Shown piece after piece: positions 57,589 through 64,000 of a stretch of DNA of 64,000 nt. Positions within the stretch are counted from its first letter, which is position 1, and the number at the start of each line of letters is the position of its first letter. The stretch spans positions 5,411,967-5,475,966 of the forward strand of contig NZ_KK073874.1 of the NCBI RefSeq assembly GCF_000585375.1, read 5' to 3'. Made by a program: the position numbers and the translations under genes. The notes beneath the pieces are model-generated. The model made no database searches and was not told the DNA's origin. It worked only from the letters and a program-made list of their open reading frames with translations. The stretch is from Cryptosporangium arvum DSM 44712. Its GTDB lineage: Bacteria > Actinomycetota > Actinomycetes > Mycobacteriales > Cryptosporangiaceae.

Positions 57589-58214
57589 GTGACGCGCTGA
57601 TCCCCGGCACGGTCGTGCTCGACGATCCGGTGGCACCCCGCGCGCCCTGGTCGGGTGTCGTCGCCGCCGGGCACGTGCTGACGATCGTCGACGTCGGCGG
57701 CAACCAGTCCGCCGACTGCCTGATCTACGCCGACGCCGACCGCACCGAGCGCTACAGCGTGCCGGACACGCTCAGCTGGCAGGGCAACGCGTACGTCCGG
57801 GAGGGCACGGTGCTGCGCAGCCAGTACGGCAACCCGCTGATGACCGTCGTCGGCAACGAGGTGGCGCGGCAGGACACGATCGGCGGCGCGTGCGGCAAGG
57901 AGTCGAACACGCTCCGGTACGGCTACCACACCGCCCACCAGCACGGGTGCCGGGAGAACTTCCTGTCCGAGGCGGCCCGGCACGGCCTGGGCGCCCGGGA
58001 CGTCGTGTCCAACCTCAACTGGTTCATGAACGTGCCGGTGGAGGACGACGGGACGCTCGGCATCGTCGACGGCATCTCCGGGCCGGGCAAACGGGTCGCG
58101 CTGCGCGCGGACGTCGACGTGCTCGTCCTGGTCAGCAACTGCCCGCAGATGAACAACCCGTGCAACGACTTCCAACCGACGCCACTCCGGATGATCGTGA
58201 CGGTGCCGGAATGA
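57585..58214 (+). CDS. urea amidolyase-associated protein 2 (DUF1989)
   Basis: 209 aa, the UAAP2 partner: VVAAGHVLTIVDVGGNQSADCLIYA, YSVPDTLSWQGNAYV, RYGYHTAHQHGCRENFLSEA, and LVSNCPQMNNPCNDFQPTPLR with conserved Cys and His that suit a metal or catalytic site. It probably pairs with UAAP1 as a deiminase if the pathway is for guanidine, or is an accessory of the urea pathway. ATG 57585 overlaps the UAAP1 stop; its own stop overlaps the carboxylase start. Confidence 0.9.
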   Translation: MSDALIPGTVVLDDPVAPRAPWSGVVAAGHVLTIVDVGGNQSADCLIYADADRTERYSVPDTLSWQGNAYVREGTVLRSQYGNPLMTVVGNEVARQDTIGGACGKESNTLRYGYHTAHQHGCRENFLSEAARHGLGARDVVSNLNWFMNVPVEDDGTLGIVDGISGPGKRVALRADVDVLVLVSNCPQMNNPCNDFQPTPLRMIVTVPE

Positions 58215-61200
58215 GCTTCGACACGCTGCTGATCGCGAACCGGGGCGAGATCGCGCGCCGGATCGTCCGCTCGGCCCGCGCGCTCGGGATGAGGACCGTC
58301 GCGGTCTTCTCCGACGCCGACCGGGCCGCGCCGCACGTCCGGGAGGCCGACACCGCGGTCCGGCTCGGCCCGGCGCCGGCCCGCGACTCCTACCTCCGCG
58401 CCGACGCGATCCTCGATGCCGCCGCCGCGACCGGCGCGGGCGCGATCCACCCCGGCTACGGCTTCCTCTCCGAGAACGTCGCGTTCGCGCGGGCGTGCGC
58501 GGAGGCCGGGCTGGCGTTCGTGGGCCCGACCCCCGAGCAGATCGCGGCGTTCGGCGCCAAACACACCGCCCGGGAGCTGGCCACCGCGGCCGGTGTCCCG
58601 CTGCTGGCCGGGACCGGGCTGCTGGAGTCGGCCGAAGCCGCCGTGGCCGCGGCCGAGGCGATCGGCCTGCCGGTCATGCTGAAAGCCACCGGCGGTGGGG
58701 GCGGCATCGGCCTGCAGGCCTGCCATTCGCTGCCCGAGGTGCGCGCCGCCTACGACCGGGTCGCGCGGCTCGCCGCGGCGAACTTCGGCTCGGCCGGGGT
58801 GTTCCTGGAACGGCTGGTCCGCCCGGCCCGCCACGTCGAGGTGCAGCTGTTCGGCGACGGCGCCGGGCGGGTCGCGGTGATCGGCGACCGCGACTGCTCG
58901 CTGCAGCGGCGTAACCAGAAGGTCATCGAGGAGGCACCGGCACCGGCGCTACCCGACGCGGTCCGCGCCGAGATCGCCCGCACCGCCGCCGGGCTCGCGC
59001 GGTCGGTGCGCTACCGCTCGGCCGGCACGGTGGAGTTCGTCTACGACCCGGTCCGGGAAGAGGCCGCGTTCCTCGAGGTCAACACCCGCCTGCAGGTCGA
59101 GCACCCGGTCACCGAGGTCGCCTACGGGGTGGACCTGGTCGACGCCATGCTGCGGCTCGCGCGCGGCGACGTCCTCGACGAACTGTTCGACCGCCGGTGG
59201 CGCGCGAACGGGGTCGCGGTCGAGGCCCGTGTCTACGCCGAGGACCCCGACAGGAACAACGCGCCGTCGACGGGTCTGGTGACGCGGGCCGAGTTCCCGG
59301 ACGACGTCCGGGTGGACGCCTGGATCGAGACCGGCCTCGAGGTCACGCCGCACTACGACCCGATGCTCGCGAAGGTGATCGCGGCCGGCGCGTCCCGCGC
59401 GGCCGCGCTCGACGCGCTGGGTGACGCGCTCGCCGCGAGCCGCGTCGACGGCCTGGTCACCAACCTGGGCCTGCTCCGCGCGCTGGCGGCCGGTACCGCG
59501 CTGCGGGACGCGACGCATTCGACGTCCACGCTCGACGTCACCGCCGACCCCGAGCCGCGCATCGACGTGCTCGAGCCGGGCGCGCTCACGACCGTGCAGG
59601 ACCTGCCCGGGCGGCTGGGCCACTGGGCGGTCGGCGTGCCGCCGTCGGGCCCGTTCGACCCGCTCGCGCTGCGGGAGGCCAACCGCGCCGTGGGCAACCC
59701 CGACGGCGCGCCCGGCCTCGAGGTCACCGCGACCGGCCCGTCCCTGCGGTTCTCGTCGGCCGCGCTGGTCTGCGTGACCGGAGCACCGGCGGACGTCCGC
59801 GTCGACGGGGCCGAGCGCCCGATGTGGAAGCCGATCGAGGTTCCCGCGGGCGGCACGCTCACCGTCGGCACCGCGCCCGGGCCCGGCCTGCGCCTCGCGA
59901 TCGCCGTCCGCGGCGGGCTCGACGTGCCGCAGTACCTGGGCAGCGCGTCCACGTTCACGCTCGGGGGCTTCGGCGGCCACGGCGGGCGGGCGCTGCGGGC
60001 CGGCGACGTCCTGCGCCCCGGCACCGCCGCGGTCGTGCCCCCCGCACCGCCCGGCCGGATCCCCACCTACACCTCGGAGTGGACGATCGGCGTCACCGAG
60101 GGGCCGCACGCCGCGCCGGAGTTCTTCACCCGCGAGGCCCTGGACACGTTCTACGCCACCGGCTACGAGGTGCACCTCAACTCCGCCCGCACCGGCGTGC
60201 GGCTGATCGGCCCCCGCCCCACCTGGGCCCGGGGCGACGGCGGCGAGGCGGGCCTGCACCCGTCGAACATCCACGACACCCCGTACGCCGTCGGCGCGAT
60301 CGACTTCACCGGCGACACCCCGATCATCCTCGGCCCGGACGGCCCCAGCCTGGGCGGATTCGTCTGCCCGGCCGTCGTCGCCAGCGGGGAGCTGTGGAAG
60401 GTGGGGCAGCTGCGCCCGGGCGACACCGTCCGGTTCGTCCCCGTCCGCGAGGCGGACGCCGCCGCCCCGGTCCTGATCGGAGCCACCGGCGACGGCGACG
60501 ACGGCGTCCTCGCCCGGGTGGACGGACAGCCCGGCCGGCCGAGCGTCACCTACCGCCGCGACGGCGACGACAACCTGCTGATCGAGTACGGCGAGCAGGT
60601 CCTCGACCTGGGCCTGCGGATGCGTGTCCACGCGCTGATGACCGCCTTCGACGCGAACCGGCCGGCCGGCGTCATCGACGCCACCCCCGGTATCCGGTCG
60701 CTCCAGATCCACACCGAGGGACGCGCGAGCCGACTGGTCGGGCTCCTCCGCGCGCTCGACGACGAACTCCCGGCCACCGAGGACCTGCGCGTCCCCTCCC
60801 GGCGGGTGCGGCTGCCGCTGTCCTGGGACGACCCCGCCACCCGCCTGGCGATCGAGCGGTACATGGCCGGCGTCCGCGACGACGCACCGTGGACGCCGTG
60901 GAACATCGAGTTCATCCGCCGGATCAACGGCCTGGACTCCGTCGACGACGTCCACCGCACGGTGTTCGACGCCGAGTACCTGGTCCTCGGCCTCGGCGAC
61001 GTCTACCTCGGCGCTCCGGTCGCGACCCCGCTCGACCCCCGCCATCGCCTGGTCACCACAAAGTACAACCCGGCGCGCACCTGGACCGCGGAGAACTCCG
61101 TCGGCATCGGCGGTGCCTACCTGTGCGTCTACGGCATGGAAGGGCCCGGCGGCTACCAGTTCGTCGGGCGCACGGTGCCGATCTGGAACCGGTTCCGGCG

Positions 61201-61759
61201 CGGCGGCCTGTTCGCCGAACACCCGTGGGCACTGCGGTTCTTCGACCGCATCGACTGGTACCCGGTGAGCGCCGACGAACTGCTCGAGCTGCGCGCCGAG
61301 ACCGACGCCGGCCGCGGGGCGTTCGAAACCGAGGACGGCACGTTCGGCCTGGCCGAACACCAGCGTTTCCTGGACGCGAACGCGGACTCGATCGCGGCGT
61401 TCCGGGCCACCCAGGCCGCCGCGTTCGCCGCCGAGAAGGACCGCTGGCACGCGTCCGGCGAGTTCGACGTCCGGCCCGAGCCGCCGCCCGCGCCGACCGC
61501 GGCGCCGGTGGACGTCCCCGAGGGCTCGATCGCGGTCACCGCCCCGTTCGGTGCCACCGTCTGGCAGGTCTCGGCCCGGCCCGGGGATTCCGTCGCCGGC
61601 GGCGACCGGATCCTCGCCCTGGAGGCGATGAAGATGGAGACGCCGGTGATCGCTCCGCAGGACGGCGAAGTCGTCGGGATCTACGTCACGCCCGGCGACG
61701 CGGTCTCCGCGGGCCAGGTGCTGTTCGCGATCCGGACGCCGGCCGAGGTGGCGGCGTGA
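58211..61759 (+). CDS. biotin-dependent urea (or guanidine) carboxylase
   Basis: 1182 aa, four parts in order: biotin carboxylase (1-450; ANRGEIARRIVRSARALG, KATGGGGGIGLQ, EVNTRLQVEHPVTE), a KipA/CT_A_B domain (from about 451; LEPGALTTVQDLPGRLGHW), a KipI/CT_C_D domain (from about 779; NLLIEYGEQVLDLGLRMRVHAL), and a C-terminal biotinyl domain with EAMKMET (biotin on K1141). It carboxylates urea to allophanate or guanidine to carboxyguanidine. The two enzymes are near-identical in layout and cannot be told apart here; the DUF1989 pair favours guanidine. ATG 58211 overlaps the previous stop. Confidence 0.92.
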   Translation: MSFDTLLIANRGEIARRIVRSARALGMRTVAVFSDADRAAPHVREADTAVRLGPAPARDSYLRADAILDAAAATGAGAIHPGYGFLSENVAFARACAEAGLAFVGPTPEQIAAFGAKHTARELATAAGVPLLAGTGLLESAEAAVAAAEAIGLPVMLKATGGGGGIGLQACHSLPEVRAAYDRVARLAAANFGSAGVFLERLVRPARHVEVQLFGDGAGRVAVIGDRDCSLQRRNQKVIEEAPAPALPDAVRAEIARTAAGLARSVRYRSAGTVEFVYDPVREEAAFLEVNTRLQVEHPVTEVAYGVDLVDAMLRLARGDVLDELFDRRWRANGVAVEARVYAEDPDRNNAPSTGLVTRAEFPDDVRVDAWIETGLEVTPHYDPMLAKVIAAGASRAAALDALGDALAASRVDGLVTNLGLLRALAAGTALRDATHSTSTLDVTADPEPRIDVLEPGALTTVQDLPGRLGHWAVGVPPSGPFDPLALREANRAVGNPDGAPGLEVTATGPSLRFSSAALVCVTGAPADVRVDGAERPMWKPIEVPAGGTLTVGTAPGPGLRLAIAVRGGLDVPQYLGSASTFTLGGFGGHGGRALRAGDVLRPGTAAVVPPAPPGRIPTYTSEWTIGVTEGPHAAPEFFTREALDTFYATGYEVHLNSARTGVRLIGPRPTWARGDGGEAGLHPSNIHDTPYAVGAIDFTGDTPIILGPDGPSLGGFVCPAVVASGELWKVGQLRPGDTVRFVPVREADAAAPVLIGATGDGDDGVLARVDGQPGRPSVTYRRDGDDNLLIEYGEQVLDLGLRMRVHALMTAFDANRPAGVIDATPGIRSLQIHTEGRASRLVGLLRALDDELPATEDLRVPSRRVRLPLSWDDPATRLAIERYMAGVRDDAPWTPWNIEFIRRINGLDSVDDVHRTVFDAEYLVLGLGDVYLGAPVATPLDPRHRLVTTKYNPARTWTAENSVGIGGAYLCVYGMEGPGGYQFVGRTVPIWNRFRRGGLFAEHPWALRFFDRIDWYPVSADELLELRAETDAGRGAFETEDGTFGLAEHQRFLDANADSIAAFRATQAAAFAAEKDRWHASGEFDVRPEPPPAPTAAPVDVPEGSIAVTAPFGATVWQVSARPGDSVAGGDRILALEAMKMETPVIAPQDGEVVGIYVTPGDAVSAGQVLFAIRTPAEVAA

Positions 61760-63540
61760 TCGCCGACCGGGTGCGCGCGGCGTACCGGCGGATCACGCGG
61801 GCCGATCGGCCGGAAATCTGGATCACCCTCCGGCCCGAGGAGGACGTGCTGGCCGAGGCGGCGACGATCGACCCCGCCCTCCCGCTCGCCGGCCTGCTCG
61901 CCGCGGTCAAAGGCAACATCGACGTGGCCGGGCTGCCCACCACCGCCGGCGCCCCGTCGTTCGCCTATTCCCCGGCGGCCGACGCCACCGCGGTCGCCCG
62001 CCTGCGCGCCGCCGGGGCGCTCGTGCTCGGCACCACGAACCTCGACCAGTTCGCCACCGGGTTGGTCGGCACCCGCAGCCCGTACGGGGCGGTCCGCAAC
62101 GCGTTCGACGCCGAGCGCATCTCCGGCGGTTCGAGCTCGGGCTCGGCCGTCGCGGTCGCGCTCGACCTCGTCGACCTGGCGCTCGGCACCGACACCGCGG
62201 GCAGCGGCCGGGTTCCCGCCGCGCTGAACGGGATCGTCGGCGTCAAACCGACACGCGGTCTCATCCCGACGACCGGTGTCGTACCGGCGTGCCGCAGCCT
62301 CGACTGCGTCACGGTGTTCGCCCGTGACCTGCGCCTGGCCCGCCGCACGGCCGAGCTGCTCAGCGGCCCCGACGGGGTCGATCCCCTGGCGCGGGAGTTC
62401 GTCGCGGCGCCGTCCACCGGGGTGGTGCGGCTGGCGGTCCCGGCCCCCGAGCACCTCGACGGGCTCGCCGATGGATGGGCGGACGCGTTCCGGGCCGCCG
62501 TGGAGCGGTTCCGCGCCGCCGGAGCGCAGATCGTCGAGGTCGACGTCGCCCCGTTGCTGGAGGCCGCGTCGCTGCTCTACGACGGCGCGTTCGTGGCCGA
62601 GCGGACGCTGGCGGTCGGGGCGCACCTGCGCGCGCACGCCGAGCTGATCGGCTCCACCCTCGACCCGACCGTCGCGAGCATCGTCCTCGGCGGTGAGCGG
62701 TTCACGGCGGTGGACGCGTTCCGCGACCGGCGACGTCTCGACGAGCTCGGCGCGGCCGGGCGGGCGGCCCTGGCCGGCGTCACCGCCCTGCTCACCCCCA
62801 CCACCACCGGGCACCCCACCCTGGCCCAGGTCGCCGCGGACCCGGTCGGCGCGAACGCCCGGATGGGGCGCTGGACCAACTTCGCGAACCTGCTCGACCT
62901 GGCGTCGCTGGCGGTGCCGGCGGGGGCCGTCGACGGGCTGCCGTTCGGCGTGATGCTCACCGGACCCGCGTTCAGCGACCGCACACTCGCCGCCCTCGCG
63001 CAGCTGTTCGCCGACCCGCCGATCGACCTGTTCGTCGTCGGCGCCCACCTGTCCGGCCATCCGCTCAACCACCAGCTCGTGTCGGCGGGCGGGTCGTGCC
63101 TCGGCCCGGCCGGGACCACACCCGACTACCGCCTCTACGCGCTGGACACCGTGCCGCCCAAACCCGGCCTGCTGCGCCACCCCGACGGCGCGTCGATCAC
63201 CGGCGAGGTGTGGCGACTGCCGGCCGCCGGCTTCGGCGTCTTCGTCGCCGGCCTGCCCCAGCCGATGACGATCGGCGCGGTGACGCTCTCCGACGGCCGC
63301 ACCGTCCGCGGCTTCCTGGCCGAACCGATCGCGACCAGGGACGCGACCGACATCACGTCCCACGGCTCCTGGCCGGCCGCGCTCGCAGCCGGCAACGCGC
63401 TCACGGACGGGGATGCCCGTGTCGACGGGGAGGCCCGTGTCGACGGGGAGGCCCGTGTGGACGGGGGTGCCCGTGTGGACGGGGGTGCGCTCGCGGACGG
63501 GGACGCCCGCGCCGCCGGGGATGCGCTCGCGGACGGCTGA
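61756..63540 (+). CDS. allophanate hydrolase
   Basis: 594 aa, amidase-signature enzyme that splits allophanate into ammonia and CO2. The Ser-cisSer-Lys triad is present: K52 in AAVKGNIDV, S126 in ISGGSSSGS, and nucleophile S150 in TAGSGRVPAA, with the same 74 and 24 spacing as AtzF. The domain to ~residue 550 includes the C-terminal allophanate-hydrolase fold (EVWRLPAAGFGVFV, IGAVTLSDGRTVRGFL). After that come seven hexapeptide-like units that are not part of the usual protein. GTG 61756 overlaps the carboxylase stop as GTGA. Last gene of the operon. Confidence 0.92.
   Translation: MIADRVRAAYRRITRADRPEIWITLRPEEDVLAEAATIDPALPLAGLLAAVKGNIDVAGLPTTAGAPSFAYSPAADATAVARLRAAGALVLGTTNLDQFATGLVGTRSPYGAVRNAFDAERISGGSSSGSAVAVALDLVDLALGTDTAGSGRVPAALNGIVGVKPTRGLIPTTGVVPACRSLDCVTVFARDLRLARRTAELLSGPDGVDPLAREFVAAPSTGVVRLAVPAPEHLDGLADGWADAFRAAVERFRAAGAQIVEVDVAPLLEAASLLYDGAFVAERTLAVGAHLRAHAELIGSTLDPTVASIVLGGERFTAVDAFRDRRRLDELGAAGRAALAGVTALLTPTTTGHPTLAQVAADPVGANARMGRWTNFANLLDLASLAVPAGAVDGLPFGVMLTGPAFSDRTLAALAQLFADPPIDLFVVGAHLSGHPLNHQLVSAGGSCLGPAGTTPDYRLYALDTVPPKPGLLRHPDGASITGEVWRLPAAGFGVFVAGLPQPMTIGAVTLSDGRTVRGFLAEPIATRDATDITSHGSWPAALAAGNALTDGDARVDGEARVDGEARVDGGARVDGGALADGDARAAGDALADG
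63403..63540 (+). repeat. 18-bp tandem repeat in the allophanate hydrolase tail
   Basis: Seven degenerate 18-bp units (63403-63528) and a last partial one encode hexapeptides of the form [TVA]-D-G-[DEG]-A-[RL]. Units 2 and 3 are identical and units 4 and 5 nearly so, which implies recent slippage. The consensus fits the [LIV]-[GAED]-x2-[STAV]-x rule of left-handed beta-helices, but seven units is short. Confidence 0.85.
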
Positions 63541-63550
63541 GTGAGCCGCC

Positions 63551-63583
63551 CCGCCGGCTCGGAGGGGACTTCCGAGCCGGCGG
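63551..63583. terminator. strong hairpin terminator
   Basis: Perfect 13-bp stem (CCGCCGGCTCGGA at 63551-63563 with TCCGAGCCGGCGG at 63571-63583) and a 7-nt loop, 11 bp after the allophanate hydrolase stop. It probably ends this operon and also the incoming minus-strand transcript. Confidence 0.75.
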
Positions 63584-63604
63584 CGCGGCGGTTCCTTGCG
63601 TGCA

Positions 63605-64000
63605 TCAGCCTCGTCCGCCCCGTTCGTCCCGGACAGGGTCGAAGGTCCCGACCGACTGTTCGGACACGCGGACGTTCGCGCCGGGTGGCCACGACGTTTC
63701 CTGCGCGCTGGTAGATCGCGCCGCGACCGGCCACCGCGCTGTCGACAAAGGGGCCGCGTAAATCCCCGGGTTCCGCGGCGTGCCGCTGCGGGCCAGGCAG
63801 CTGCTGCCGGCGCCGCCACTGGTCAGGTTCGCCAGGCATCGCAGGCATCGCAGGCATCGCAGGCATCGCAGGCATCGCAGGCATCGCAGGCATCGCAGGC
63901 ATCGCAGGCATCGCAGGCATCGCAGGCATCGCAGGCATCGCAGGCATCGCAGGCATCGCAGGCATCGCAGGCATCGCAGGCATCGCAGGCATCGCAGGCA
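63605..64000 (-). CDS. C-terminal part of an unidentified protein with LRC repeats
   Basis: On the minus strand a frame is open from the window edge to a stop at 63605 (about 131 residues). Its upstream part translates the 9-bp array as repeated Leu-Arg-Cys; after the array comes NLTSGGAGSSCLARSGTPRN and a segment with TARWPVAARSTSAQETSW and VRVSEQSVGTFDPV that has coding-like codon use (mostly G or C in third position, no TTA). The start lies outside the window. I do not recognise the family. A competing frame reads Met-Pro-Ala repeats but is less coding-like. Confidence 0.35.
   Translation of the reverse strand, partial: CLRCLRCLRCLRCLRCLRCLRCLRCLRCLRCLRCLRCLRCLRCLRCLRCLRCLRCLANLTSGGAGSSCLARSGTPRNPGIYAAPLSTARWPVAARSTSAQETSWPPGANVRVSEQSVGTFDPVRDERGGRG
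63836..64000. repeat. perfect 9-bp tandem array, GCATCGCAG x 18+
   Basis: Eighteen identical copies of GCATCGCAG plus three bases, running past the end of the window. The unit length is a multiple of three, so every frame stays open and gains or losses would be in frame. No variant unit is seen, which indicates very recent expansion. It is not a CRISPR array: there are no spacers. Confidence 0.97.

Noticed and set aside
63135..63992. Minus-strand frame encoding Met-Pro-Ala repeats
   Set aside because: It runs antisense through the allophanate hydrolase gene, uses TTA and many A/T third positions after the array, and shows no protein-like pattern.
63836..64000. CRISPR array
   Set aside because: The repeats are contiguous 9-mers without spacers, and there are no cas genes.
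1..64000. tRNA, rRNA, insertion sequences, integrases or phage genes
   Set aside because: Searched by eye on both strands for typical features; none found. The region is ordinary chromosome built of catabolic operons.

Overview
The window reads as a stretch of chromosome from a very high G+C actinomycete. Third codon positions are almost all G or C, GTG starts are frequent, many genes follow a TANNNT box at 6-7 nt with no Shine-Dalgarno (leaderless style), there is an IdeR/DmdR-type iron box, and the families present are typically actinobacterial. The gene set would fit a soil genus such as Cryptosporangium or a relative, but nothing here fixes the genus. I see no rRNA, tRNA, insertion sequence, integrase, phage gene or CRISPR array. 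The region is accessory catabolic chromosome: short operons for uptake and breakdown of small organic compounds, each with a divergent local regulator.

Layout. 1-3351: end of a methyltransferase, a CHASE-GGDEF diguanylate cyclase, and an HxlR regulator facing a quinone-oxidoreductase-like gene. 3359-10998: aerobic benzoyl-CoA (box) genes boxC-boxB-benzoate:CoA ligase on the minus strand, facing a PaaX-type regulator, an amidohydrolase and an MFS transporter; boxA is absent. 10983-18026: a BON-like membrane protein, a deletion scar joining LacI and DUF993 remnants before an intact sugar isomerase, an esterase/TetR pair, an AraC/flavoprotein pair, a VOC protein, a frameshifted lipoprotein and a nucleoside deaminase. 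18014-31000: an enhancer-binding-protein-like activator, a luciferase-like monooxygenase and a quinone oxidoreductase, three regulators, a second GGDEF protein, an APC permease, a CadD-like protein coupled to a CoA-transferase, an MFS transporter and an orphan BMP-type lipoprotein.

31145-38623: a tightly overlapping operon of APC permease, FGGY kinase, GlpA-like and GlpB-like flavoproteins, controlled by a HutC-type GntR that is followed by lactate 2-monooxygenase. 38633-43900: small genes, a siderophore-interacting protein under an iron box, a hydrolase/metallo-hydrolase pair with an HxlR regulator, and an acyl-CoA ligase that belongs to the next operon. 43905-50235: a six-gene operon (AtuA/DUF1446, DUF4387, Fbp-type ABC transporter of three genes, acyl-CoA ligase) with a divergent FCD-type GntR; I read it as a carboxylate uptake and catabolism unit of unknown substrate. 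50232-54302: a secreted hydrolase, a LysR/tartrate-dehydrogenase pair, a DUF1203 remnant and an RDD protein.

54304-63540: a urea/guanidine nitrogen unit. A TetR gene sits between an APC permease and the operon UAAP1-UAAP2-urea (or guanidine) carboxylase-allophanate hydrolase, and both flanks carry versions of the same long palindrome. The allophanate hydrolase ends in an 18-bp tandem repeat encoding hexapeptides. After a strong hairpin the window ends inside a perfect 9-bp tandem array that appears to encode part of an incoming minus-strand protein.

Two patterns recur. Operons are built with 4-bp ATGA/GTGA overlaps, and regulators carry recognisable operators. Several loci are small gene remnants (LacI, DUF993, an alpha/beta-hydrolase tail, DUF1203, perhaps a phosphotransferase), so the region has been trimmed by deletions without any visible mobile element.
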